Counted from the first letter of the stretch, positions 1 to 10,548 are shown. The stretch is 12,806 nucleotides of DNA from Smittium culicis (GCA_001970855.1 LSSN01005017.1:1-12806), one strand, 5' to 3'. Numbers and translations: made by a program. The notes: generated from the sequence alone by a model not told the origin.

Positions 1-120
1 CAAGCCCAAACTCAAGCCCAAACTCAAGCCCAAACTCAAGCCCAAACTCAAACTCAAACTCAAGCTCAAGCTCGAGTTCAAGCCCAAACTCAAGCCCAAA
101 CCCAAGCTCAAGCACAAATA
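1..120 (+). repeat. CAARYY hexamer tandem repeat, in coding frame
   Basis: About 20 consecutive hexamers of the form CAA plus GCC, ACT, GCT or similar; the first 48 bases are four perfect copies of the 12-mer CAAGCCCAAACT. Later units drift (CGAGTT at 73-78, CAAATA at 115-120). The unit length is a multiple of three, so copy-number change keeps the frame and lengthens or shortens a Gln-Ala/Gln-Thr tract. The array may extend beyond the left edge. Confidence 0.9.
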
Positions 121-402
121 CAAGACCATCCCCTTACTAATTCCACACCAAACGCCATATGCTATGAAAATCCGACTTCAATAAATACGACAGCTGTTTC
201 CCCCAAGGTTTCTTCTAAAACTCTTCCTGATAACTCTGCTCATCACTCTCCACAAGTTGAGAATAATTCCATTACAGGAACATTCTTAATACCTGAAACT
301 GGTGATATGCCTGTTGTCACTGAGCCCCCAAAGCTTCCTATTAGAATCGTTAAAACAGCAGGGAAAACTAAAGTAGAGGATTTTAAATTTTTTGACTTAT
401 AG
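1..402 (+). CDS. 3' end of an unrecognised Gln-repeat protein (5' partial)
   Basis: Reading from base 1, the frame is open for 133 codons and stops at TAG 400-402; no start is visible, so this is the C-terminal part of a larger protein or a last exon. Residues 1-40 are mostly a Q-A / Q-T dipeptide repeat. Residues 41-110 are rich in Ser, Thr, Pro and Asn and look disordered. The last 25 are more basic and end in K-F-F-D-L. No domain or catalytic motif is recognisable, so no function is offered. Support for real coding comes from the long open frame in DNA where a stop is expected about every 10 codons, from GC content far above the flanking DNA, and from repeat interruptions that keep the frame. 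It converges on the tyrosinase gene. The acidic-basic tail could be a short interaction motif, but that is a guess. Confidence 0.68.
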   Translation, partial: QAQTQAQTQAQTQAQTQTQTQAQARVQAQTQAQTQAQAQIQDHPLTNSTPNAICYENPTSINTTAVSPKVSSKTLPDNSAHHSPQVENNSITGTFLIPETGDMPVVTEPPKLPIRIVKTAGKTKVEDFKFFDL

Positions 403-1591
403 AATAGTCGTTTTTAATTTCTTATTATAGATTTTTATTAACATTTTCGACAAATCAGCTCATCAATATAGTTCTATTCTGTTAAACGCTTTCATCAATC
501 TCATAATTCATTTTTAATTTGAAAATTTGTTTGAAATAAATACCATTCATACTACCAGAAAAAATTTTTTAATGGTTTTTATAGCTTGCTTATTTTTTCC
601 AATTAATTTCAATATAGCTTTTAATTATAAAAAGCTAAAAAATTAAAAAATATATAGTATCATAAACAACATTTTATGAAACGTATACAAATCGCTGTTT
701 ATATATGATTGCACATATAATGTCTTTATTTAGTAGGGTTGAATGAAATAATTAAAATTATAGATTTTTTACATCTAGGCTAAAACGATTTTTTTAAATA
801 AATTTATTTTTTATTTTTATAAATACGTAAATACTCTTCATAAATAAAAGAAAATTTATTTATCTATCTGAAAATATATTTTACACGATATGTCTTATTA
901 GAAAATATTTTATTCAAAATATATATTTCGGATATTATTTAAACTCTTGATAGAAAGCGCTAAAAAAATATTGGTTTGAATACAGTCTAGATACTATTTA
1001 TTTGTATTTTCTTTAGTGGCTTTGTATAGAAAAGTCATTTGTTTTTTTTTTTTTTGCTTAAGATTTAGTCCCAAATAAGACCTTATCTATGTTTTTAGGA
1101 GTGTATAAAAATATATCGCCAATCCTTTTTTTTTTAATGAACGAATTTGGTGAACTGTTAAACTAATGCTGATAAATTCTCAACTTGAAATCCATTGTAT
1201 CAATAATTCAAAATTATAGATATTGTCTAAGTATTTCTACCGCGCCTTTATTTACTCTGCTTGAAATTTCCTCTGTTTTTTATTATTTTTTTTCGTGCTA
1301 CAATAAAATTTTTATTTTGAGCCAAAATCGGCCTGAGTATATATATTTTGAGAATGTAGAAACTATTAAATTATTTAATGATTTTTAATAAAGTGAAAAA
1401 AGTAAAAATTTTGCCTGTTTATTTTAGTGACATTTCATGTATGAAACAAAATATTTGTATCAGCTTTATTAAAACAAAAAGATGTCAAAAATAACTCTTG
1501 GGTATATATTATTTATATTAGGCGATTTAATTCAAGATGCAAAAAAAACTTCGTTTTTTCTACCTTTAAAACATGAATTTTGAGTTTGGAT
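403..1591. other. AT-rich intergenic region between convergent genes
   Basis: No supported gene. It contains a run of 14 T at 1042-1055 and many shorter A/T runs. The only longer frame, plus strand 1185-1388 (67 codons), has no recognisable domain, and a frame of that length is expected by chance in a window this AT-rich. The region presumably holds both 3' UTRs. Confidence 0.7.
535..540 (+). promoter_or_regulatory. candidate poly(A) signal for the left-edge gene
   Basis: AATAAA lies 133 nt after the TAG of the left-edge gene, on the same strand. The spacing suits a eukaryotic 3' UTR, but the hexamer is common by chance in DNA this AT-rich. Confidence 0.3.
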
Positions 1592-1601
1592 TTTATTTAT
1601 T
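1592..1601 (-). promoter_or_regulatory. candidate poly(A) signal for the tyrosinase gene
   Basis: The minus strand reads two overlapping AATAAA hexamers here, about 120 nt after the tyrosinase stop codon. Position and strand fit a polyadenylation signal; AT-richness makes a chance match quite possible. Confidence 0.33.
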
Positions 1602-1719
1602 GATCAATTGAATTTTTTTTTATAAAATTGCGAGAACTTATGAAGGCACTATATAAATTCTAGTTTTTTAATAAAAATAACACTATATCCATCTAAAATA
1701 TTCGATTGCAGCTAATTTT

Positions 1720-3252
1720 TTAGCAGCCTTTAATTTTTATTACAATATTTTTTACAAACTCGTTTATTTTATCTATCTTCGACCTGCTGATATTAAGCAT
1801 CTGGTGCATGTGAGAAAACTCAGATTTTGGGAAAAACTTTTCTAATGCTTCAATATCACAATTACTTTTATGATCTTGAATAATGCTACCTGTATTATTA
1901 TTGCCTTTATTGTAATCAATTCCACTACTTGGATTGTTTGATCCGTTTTCTTCTCCTCCAGAACCAATATCTTTGTCAGCTTTAAGCATCTTCATTCCAT
2001 TGATACTAGGATTGTATACCCCGTTCATGGTGTTGGCATTCCCTTGATTAATATTGGCATTAGGGTTTAAGTAGCTAAAAACACTATTATCGAATCCTAG
2101 ATCACTTCTTCCACTGTTATTACTTCCGAATGGCCCACCATTTGTTGGTTTATAATTATTATTTGGCTTATAAGTATAACAGAGCCCCGGTCCTTTTATA
2201 TCAAGAACCAACCCGATGGGCTCATTATAATATGGGAGTAATGTATTAGGTGAGATAGGTCTGTGACTCCAATCGTAACCTTCAAAGTCGTAAATTGACC
2301 TCCCATTTGTAAGCTGCCAAACAGAATAAATATTGTCAATCATTGAGTGATGTAGGAAAAATAGTGGGCTATGTTAATAATAATAGTAATTTTATATTCA
2401 AATTTTTTTTAATTTGGTAAAGTTAGCAAATATTTTAATTAAAAAAGAGTATATTGATCTCCTTACTCATTAGGTGCCCACATTTCAAGAAAATCTGACC
2501 CAATTCCTAAATGAACATTTCCATGACACCCATTTTCTATTTTATCTGAGAAGCTTGCAAAATTATTGGAACTATTTATAACTTCAGATACTGCCTGAGG
2601 AGGCCAAAATGGACCTGTTTTATCTGCATACCTATATTTTCTCTTTACACAGTCGAAATTTGGCATATTCCTTACCCATCCTCTCATAAATCCGCTCCCG
2701 ATACAATCGCGCTCACCAACTCCATTGCCTCCCATATACATACTTGACAGAATTCTAGTTCTCTCTGGTGCCTCCCATCCAAGCGTCCAATCCTATATGC
2801 AATAATAAACATATGAATAAATGGTTAAAACTTTCAAAAAATCTATAAAACTAATAGTATAAATTTCATTTTAATTTATCCTAGGGCGCATAAACGAATA
2901 AATTTAATAATACCCAGTATGGAATGACAACATTTGGATTTATTGATAACATCAGCACCTGGTAGTGCATAGTAAATCTTCTATGAAATGGCAAAAATAT
3001 TGTGCTCCCATGTGCCTCCATAGCAAAATCATTGTGTATATTAGCTAACCCTTGAAGATATCCTCTCCTATACATCTCGATGTTTGTAGCAACAAAGTCG
3101 CTCCATTCTTGATTAGTCATTTCATTAACTTCTTTTCTAACATTTAAACTATTACACGGATAGTTGTAGAAGGTAGGGTTAGGTGGATATTGAGATGTAA
3201 CTTTTACATAACAAAAAATCGAGATAGTTATAATTGCAGAAGAAAAAAACAT
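1720..3252 (-). CDS. secreted tyrosinase (type-3 copper polyphenol oxidase), three exons
   Basis: Copper enzyme oxidising phenols or catechols to quinones with O2, as in melanin formation. Exons 3252-2914, 2792-2467 and 2368-1720 join to 437 residues. Residues 1-20 are a hydrophobic signal peptide, so the product is probably secreted. CuA ligands are H73, H81 (EAHGS) and H90 (LPFHRRF). IPYW then DWT spans the first junction (W113/D114). CuB ligands are H203 and H207 (HGNVH) and H229 in D222-P-L-F-F-L-H-H-S-M-I-D233, which fits the tyrosinase CuB signature. The second intron splits codon D222, and both junctions restore family motifs. L-C-Y-T-Y (284-288) closes the core. Residues 289-391 are an Asn/Gly/Ser-rich linker; 392-437 are a Cys-bounded, partly helical tail. 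The start has A at -3 and is the only Met before the signal peptide. Sequons in the linker suggest glycosylation. Hemocyanin-like relatives are unlikely at this size. The gene looks intact. Confidence 0.93.
2369..2466 (-). other. tyrosinase intron 2 (98 nt, splits an Asp codon)
   Basis: Donor GA/GTAAGG and acceptor ACATAG/C on the minus strand. Splicing rebuilds GA+C (Asp222) and creates A-P-N-D-P-L-F-F-L-H-H, the CuB motif. Unspliced, the frame stops two codons after Asn221. Confidence 0.93.
2793..2913 (-). other. tyrosinase intron 1 (121 nt, phase 0)
   Basis: On the minus strand the donor is TGG/GTATTA and the acceptor ATATAG/GAT. Removing it joins I-P-Y-W directly to D-W-T-L, the usual family sequence. 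Read through, it meets an in-frame stop at 2881-2883. Confidence 0.92.
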
Positions 3253-3991
3253 TTTAACTTTATTTTTCTAAAAGTGCTATCGAATTTAAATTATGTAATC
3301 TTTAATTAATAATATATTAATTGGTAAATAGCTATAATTTTTCTAAAAACTTGCAAAAAGTGTTCTTTATATACAATTTTTTTTCGAATGAAAAAACTTG
3401 TAAATTTTTTGGTCGATGAAATAATATCAAGATTTAAATGAAAACCATACTCGTTTAAAATTAATTTCCAAAATTTTTTAACCGCACATTTCTTTTTTTT
3501 AAAATAGATAGACCTAGTAATAAAAAATACTATATTTTAGCTGATATTATTTACAATAATTTCCAAATTAATCTATAAGCCCGATACCTTGATATTAAAT
3601 ATTTATTAAGCATATGCAATCTTTTGATTCCAAGATGGCCTAATAATAAACATTAAAATTTATAACTTTTTTTAAAATATACATCCATAGTTTTTATATC
3701 GTAGTAATATCTAATGGTAATAAAGTAAATTTTATGCGATTATTTTCCACACAGTTCTGAGGGTTTTATAGTTTACATTTACGTCCAATAATGTTAATCA
3801 GTAGTTATTAGCAAGTTTAATGACTATATAGATATGATTATTTAAACAGTTTTTAATTCTAGTAATAATATGAAAAAAAAATAAAAAATACACAATACAC
3901 AATTTTCATATTAATTACTTTTATATCTATCCAAGAATATACTAAATTATTATTTAATGTACACTTGACCAATTTTACATTAAATTTTCAA
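3253..3991. other. upstream flank of the tyrosinase gene, no gene seen
   Basis: AT-rich DNA directly upstream of the tyrosinase start on the minus strand. It must hold the promoter, but TATA-like strings are everywhere at this composition, so no single box can be chosen. No coding frame is supported. Confidence 0.6.

Positions 3992-4046
<55 letters not shown>
3992..4046. repeat. compound (AT)n(TG)14 microsatellite
   Basis: Alternating AT at 3992-4010 runs into 14 perfect TG units at 4011-4038 and ends TATGTGTA. Such purine-pyrimidine alternation is length-variable and can adopt Z-DNA. No gene adjoins it. Confidence 0.95.
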
Positions 4047-5869
4047 ATCATTATATTAAATTTTAAAAACTCTTTTGATAAGCATGTAAATAGTATTTAT
4101 AACAAGCGTGTTTAGATTTATTGCATAGCATATATAATATTAGAAAATTTTGAAAAAAATAAATAGTAATTACTTTATATACTAAATAAAATTTGAGGAT
4201 AGGGCTAAAAAAATATTAATTTTTTGTACCTTATATTTGGAGGCGTAATGTAACTAAATCACTTTTTGAAGAAAAAACATTTTAGGTATTATGTGATGAT
4301 TAAACATAACCTGCGACCCCTTCCCAATGTAGCTATTGTATTTCTGTATAAAAAAAAATTTTTTTCAAACTCATTATTGAAAAAAAAAAAAAAACTTTGA
4401 TTTCATTTATAAACGTTTTTATAAAATACTTTATACTTATGAATATATTATATAGATTTATAGTGTTATTTTAAAGTATCAATATCTTATTAAATGAATT
4501 ACAAATAAAACATTTAAAAATTAGAGTATATTTATCAGAATCATATCAATACATACCAATTATATTGTAAGCACTTGTAGGATTTTACTAATTCTCTTAT
4601 AATTTGAAATTAAAAATAAAATATCTTTATATTTTAGAAATAAATTATTAAATTTTTTACATATGTTTAATTTAAAACCCCTCATTTATATACTTTTTTT
4701 TTGTAAGATATTGAAGATATATAAAAGTTTTTAATAATTATTACCTCCAAGGTATTTTTGAGTTTATCAACATTCTCTTAACAGAGAGCGGCAATGTTTT
4801 TACTTTTTTAGAAAATCTATTTTTTTACAATTGAATATTATATTTTTTTAACAATTAAAGTCTAATATAAAAATTTTATTCGCTTTTTTGTTTTTTTTTA
4901 TTTTTTAGTGTCAGATTTTTTGTAAATTATGAGTGTTAATTTTCAAAATATGCATTTCTGCTCAGATAATTTACGAAATTAGTTCATATGAAAATATTTT
5001 TATAGAATAAAAAATATATTGAATTATTATATACTAAATTATAAGAAATTAACAAAAACATCATAAATCAATCTTATTAATCTAAAAATATATAGCTATA
5101 ATAAAACAATTTAAAAGATATAGCTGAATCAAAAAATTTATATAAATTTTATATAAAAAATTTTGTGGTTATATTTTTATTAAACTTTGAAAATTTTAAA
5201 ATTAGATCAGAAATTCAATTAAAATTTTTGTAATATTACTTTAATTATAATATTTTCCTGAAGCAATTATATGTCGAAGACTATTTCTAGGATCGCAAAA
5301 TTTTTTTATAAAAATTTTCGTTCCCATAAGCATTACTTTTACTATTAGTCTTATTTTAAAATAATTTATAATTAATAATCGATATCTAAATTGATATACT
5401 TTATTCTAATAAACAAATAAATCTAATATAGTTGTTCCTGTATCTTTAAATTATCTTAAATATGTTATAATTATGATTATATATGTCATTTAATTGGAAT
5501 AAAATTTAAATACATGATTGTGGAAATATTAAAATTAGAATGATTTTCAATATATCATTTTAGTTATTATTTAATTTGATGTATATTTTGATATATTTTT
5601 AACCAACTAATAAACTTTTTTTTATTTTTTTTAGTTATTTCAAAAATTTATGATCAAATATATTTTAATCAATGTTTTTTAATAATAGAAGTTTATAAAT
5701 TTTAAAACTAAAATTTTTAGGTTGATTAAATAGGATAAAATTTCGGTCTAAAAAATTTATCAAACTCTATTGAATAGTATGTAAGAGTTAACAAAAAATA
5801 ACAGTATACCTACAATGAGACAGATACCGGAAATTATGTTAAAATATTTTAACTGTAAAAAAACCTAAA
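4047..5869. other. AT-rich DNA, no gene seen
   Basis: No frame with recognisable protein content. It includes an A run of 15 at 4380-4394 and a small GC-richer spot at 4311-4326 carrying ACCCCTTCC. Otherwise very low complexity. Confidence 0.6.
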
Positions 5870-6600
5870 AAATACCTCTAGACTTATGAAAATACTAACA
5901 AGCACAGAATTATATATATTCAAAAAGTCTAGCTGGAGATTAAAAATAAATTTTGTCATAAGTTATATAAATCATAATTCATATATATACACAAGAAATC
6001 GATATAAAATACATATATCTTACCAGAACTCCCACTGCTGACAAAAAAGCTTCAAAATCACTAAAAAATTTGCTGGATTGAAAGAAAATAATTCTATTAT
6101 TCAAAGAATAAATTTAAAAAATCGAAAATTATTATATGATTAGCAATAACCCCTTCCTAAAATTACTAATTCAGAAAAAATTTGTGCACTAGCTTCATTA
6201 GAAATCATTTATCTGAGTAACTGATTATCCACGACACTTTTTTTTGTAGCTTCACAGACTCTTCCTCTCAAAATGGTTTATTTTCTGCGCTTAATAATAG
6301 CTAGATGAGCCAAAGCTACAAATGAGTATAAAATTACCTCAAATATATTAATTAAACCGACTATGGCAAATAAACAGATTCAAATTAAGAATTTTATTAT
6401 TTAATTTTTTCATAGGTCATTTACCAGGAGTAAGGAACATTAAACCAATTCCGAAATAAACTAATAATTTAATTTATATTGAGGAGGCGCTACTCACACA
6501 TCAAAACACTTTTTTCGACAGTTCTTACAAATATTTTTACAGCCAGGCTTAATTTTTTCCATCTGATACAGGAGTAATATGGTAGAGGGGGATAAAATTC
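5870..6600. other. GC-elevated island: possible unannotated small-exon gene or gene remnant
   Basis: Several 60-base blocks reach about 28-38% GC, close to the tyrosinase exons and well above the flanks. On the minus strand there are good donors at 6023 (CTG/GTAAGA) and 6497 (GTGAGT), and acceptors with pyrimidine-rich tracts at 6073 and 6563. Candidate exons 6072-6024 and 5932-5876 join in phase 0 across a 91-nt intron, close in size to the tyrosinase introns; they encode a hydrophobic segment with F-E-A-F-L-S-A-V-G-V-L. Another minus frame ending at 6278 is hydrophobic and finishes K-R-R-K. The plus strand also has an open frame, 6473-6577 (34 codons), so the strand is not settled. No family is recognised and no full gene model works. 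Confidence 0.3.
5878..5932. repeat. short inverted repeat CTAGACTT / AAGTCTAG
   Basis: Perfect 8-base arms at 5878-5885 and 5925-5932 with a 39-base spacer. It coincides with a candidate minus-strand exon of the GC-elevated island, so it may be incidental. Confidence 0.6.
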
Positions 6601-7562
6601 GGTAGATTATAGAATTATATTTTCTAAAATATAAATAAATCAATATAAATTTATTAAGCAGTTATTTATTGTGAGTAATAAAAGGTAAAAAAAATTAATA
6701 AACTCTGTGATATGTGGTATTTTTAAACGTACCACTACCTATATTTTCGATTAAGGATTTAATATAGCGAATATTGAATATACTCGTCGATATTTTTTAA
6801 AGCGTGTTTTTATATTTTAGATAGTGTTTATGAAAATTATGTGAGAAAAAAAATTAAAGTTTCTTATTTATGTTTTAATCGTAAACCCTGTTCCAAGAAT
6901 TTTTGTTTTAAAGATTATAATGTAAATAATGTTATGAGTTTAAATCAAATTTTTAGCTTTGAGAATAAGTGAGTTTCAAGTTTTCTGGATACCTTTTACC
7001 CTGTTTTCGATACTATTTATTTTTTTATTTAAAATTTAGTCCTAATTAATTATAAAAGATAAAACTAACCATAAAAGATGATATCTATAAAATTCGCGGG
7101 CGAGCTAACCCCTTCTTGGCACCTGGTTTATATACTATATTCTTATTCTAAATAAAATCCAAATATTATTACGTTTTCGTTTATAATAACAGCGAATACT
7201 CAATTTCAATAACAGTTTCTTAAAATTTTCAGTTTTCTTTGATAAAGTTTCTTAGATTTCTATTCGCCCAATAGATCTATTTTTTTTTCTTCGTGTGTAT
7301 TATGATTTTTATTAAATATTAAACGATAAATCTGTATCTCTTTTTAATCTTTATATTCTAACAACTATCTTTGATTATCCAATCTACGTAAATAATATTC
7401 CCTTTAAATCTAAATCCTATTTTAAAACTTAGATTTGCGAGTTCTTTTCTGCCAGTCTTCGATTTACTTTACGACAGATATATCTTCTATATTTTAAATC
7501 GAACTTAATTTAACTTTTAAAATATTGATAAAAAAGAAAGATTTTTATAATAATAGAAAATT

Positions 7563-7600
7563 ATAATCTTAAATGTAGTTTTCTTTAACTACAAGATTAT
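7563..7600. repeat. bulged hairpin
   Basis: ATAATCTT (7563-7570) pairs with AAGATTAT (7593-7600), and GTAGTT (7575-7580) with AACTAC (7587-7592). The stem is 14 pairs with a four-base bulge AAAT and a six-base loop. On neither strand does a strong T run suggest a Pol III or bacterial-type terminator. Confidence 0.65.
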
Positions 7601-7888
7601 TTAATTAATATAAAACATTATTACTTTATTTATAAGTTTTATTTTGAAATGGTAATGTATATATTGAACTAATTTAATAAATAATTTATAATATATAATA
7701 TAATTAAATTGAATCGTATACAAATTATTAAGGTATAAATTGCTAATATGCCACTTTTTTATATTAAATTATGCTGTAAAATATAAAAAATAAAATTAGT
7801 GAACTAAAATCAAAATTACACTTTGAGCGACAGTATAGATCATGCAATAAATCAGTAATTATGATGTACCAAAATATTAAATTAACAA

Positions 7889-7930
7889 GATCGCAAGAAA
7901 TTTTTTTTCTAGCATTCACTCATTGCGATC
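7889..7930. repeat. inverted repeat GATCGCAA / TTGCGATC
   Basis: Perfect 8-base arms at 7889-7896 and 7923-7930, half of them G/C in a region that is otherwise nearly all A/T, with a 26-base spacer. Function unknown. Confidence 0.65.
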
Positions 7931-10515
7931 ATAGTTGATGATTACTTCAGCTATTTTCCTCTCTAATTTAGTTTTAATAATATTAAGATTCAGTTTATTC
8001 TCAGATAGATAGTTATTAGAAGTTATTTATCACTCATATCATTAAAAATTTTTATTTTTTTTTATTTTGTTATGTGCAATTTTGGTTTAGCAAAAATTTC
8101 ATTCGAAACAGAAAAATTAATCGTTTGAATGCACAAAAAAAATTAAGGATAATTAAATTATTTTATTATAAAAATCTACATAAAAGTAAAAATTTTATAA
8201 ATTGAAAAAAAATACTAAATTTACTATTTATAGCTAATAAATATTTTCCGCGTTTATTATTTTACATTATCATTAATCAATATTTTTTTATAACTGCTAT
8301 AAATTTATTTGCGCTAAATATACTCTGATATATTACTTCTTCTGTTTAAATATTTTTATCCATTAAAAAACACTTTTTATATTACTGTAATATCTAAACT
8401 ATCTTATTGTTGTATTAAATTAAGTAAAATGGATTTTATTATAAATTTTAATCATAGTTAATATTTATTATAAACAAATAATTTGAAGATAACAGTGTCA
8501 AAATTTACTCGTAATATAATTAGTAATGAAAAGCCAAAATTTCATATATTCTTATAGTTTTTTTTAGTTTAAATACATAATGTATTTTATTATTAGTCGC
8601 AGTCTATGATATTATGAGATAATATTTTTTTTATTATTTATATAGATATGAATATAAATATGAATAAATTACCGATAAAATATTTTATTAAAATAAATTA
8701 AACTTATCTAAAAAAGGTTTGAAAAATTATATTAGCTATCTTATTTAAATAATTCTTATAATAGTTTAAAAAAAAAGCACAACGATTAATTGATAATAAA
8801 AACCGTCGATTTATGAGTTGAATTATAGCTGCGCTAATTTTTTAACAATTTGTTTCCATATGATATTCTATATTTTATATTTTTCATAGTGTATATTTAT
8901 AAAATTTGATACGAATAGTTTGAAATTCAGTAAATATTGCTGCGACTAAATCTGATGTACTTTTATTAAGAAATATTAAGCATTAAACATAATCATGCGG
9001 AATAAAGTTATATTTCCCATACAAATTATATACTTGATTGCAAAATTTAATATATTCAGGATATTTTTAGCTAAAACTAAATAATTTGAAATCACTTACT
9101 TGAATTTTTAATTATTTTTAACTGTAGTTGTATTTTTTAGGAGAGTATTTTTAAAATAAAATAAATCAGGTTTTTTTTAGAGGTAAGTAATTATATATGA
9201 AAACTATGCGATTTGTGATATTCTTTCTTGAGAATAAACGATTAATTTTATATTATAATTCTAAGATTGCGGAATTCTATACTATGCCTTAAAAAATCTC
9301 TTAATTTAGAAAAAAAGCTATTAATAAACAATATAAAGAAAAGTATAATAATATCATTTAGAAATATAAAATATAATAAAGATTCTAGAATTGGTGCGGT
9401 AAATTTAGAAAATTTATGGAATAGAATATGCGACCAATAAAATATACGTTAAAACTGGTAAAAAGAAAAGCTAATATATTAATAGTTAAATATTTATTAT
9501 TGGGCAATAAAGTCGTTTAATTTTTTCTGTTTAAAATTTTTTTACTTTTTTAGAATGAATAAAATATAATAGAATTTTATAACCCATTAAAAAATTGCCT
9601 GTTAAACTTTTATTAGAATTAAAACAGCAGAGATAATTATAAGAATTATTAAAAATCACAAAAACTTACTTAGTGATCAAAATAAAATTTTGAAAATGAA
9701 AATTATTAGAGAAGATTCCATCCCCCTTAGTCTCTAGAATGTGTCATATTTAGATAGAATTGATTTATATAGTTGGATTTATTCCTAAATATTATATCCT
9801 GGAATGTTTTATATAATATACATCAAATTTATAATACACTTTAATGAAAATTTTTTATATTATATATTATTGCTAGTATTAATTATTATTTTACGCACTC
9901 AAACAAGTATTTATGAAATTTCGAATTAAATCTTTTCAAATTATAGTGAATTCCCATAAAAGTTGATTCAAAAAATGGCTTGAGCTTAATAAAATATGTC
10001 TTTATATTCACGTACGTTTTTTGAATACATATTGAAAATGAATAAAAGCTCTTATAATAAAGAAAAATGTCTTATATTTAAAAAAAAAATTACAATTGTT
10101 TTGATGAAAATCAGGCTTAACGAATAAAAAAGAAAGCTATTTGTAGAACGAGATCATTATAATATCCATTTTAAATCTTTTATAATCTTTGTTAAAGACA
10201 ATTTCTCTTTTTGGCCTAAAGTATATGAGAGTATAATGTTTATTCAATAATGTATCAATAACAGTATCTTCATTTGTAGACAGAAATAAATTACAAGATT
10301 TATTTTAAATTCTATTAATTTGATTCTTAGTTATTGTAAATTTTAGCGATAGAAGAATGGAAATGGTAGATAGTCACAATTAAAAGAATACACCTGAGAT
10401 AATATATATACAATTATTCATCTGTTTTATTATAATTGTTAATAAATAAAACCTTTTATCCAAAGTTAATTATATTGAATATAATATAAGTTCTGGCGAA
10501 TTTAAAATATATCTT

Positions 10516-10548
10516 ATTTTTAATTATATTTTTAATTATATTTTTAAT
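10516..10548. repeat. 12-base AT tandem repeat, about 2.75 copies
   Basis: ATTTTTAATTAT is repeated twice exactly and a third time over nine bases. A simple AT minisatellite without coding context. Confidence 0.8.

Noticed and set aside
1185..1388. 67-codon plus-strand frame with ATG
   Set aside because: No domain, low GC, no regulatory context. With about one stop per ten codons, a few frames this long are expected by chance across both strands.
2463..2741. Separate 92-residue protein starting at ATG 2741
   Set aside because: The frame is open upstream to the splice acceptor at 2793 and continues the tyrosinase sequence; the ATG is an internal Met131.
4011..4038. Short tandem repeat as a CRISPR-like or telomeric array
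   Set aside because: It is a plain TG microsatellite without spacers and is not a known telomere unit.
6228..6300. Plus-strand exon after the strong pyrimidine tract and TAG at 6239-6249
   Set aside because: All three frames stop within about 60 bases, and the paired donor at 6216 would give an intron near 33 nt. Left as part of the unresolved island.
6461..6497. Minus-strand intron joining 6562-6498 to 6460-6425
   Set aside because: It would give an attractive hydrophobic protein, but at 37 nt it is far shorter than the 98 and 121 nt tyrosinase introns, so the join is not claimed.
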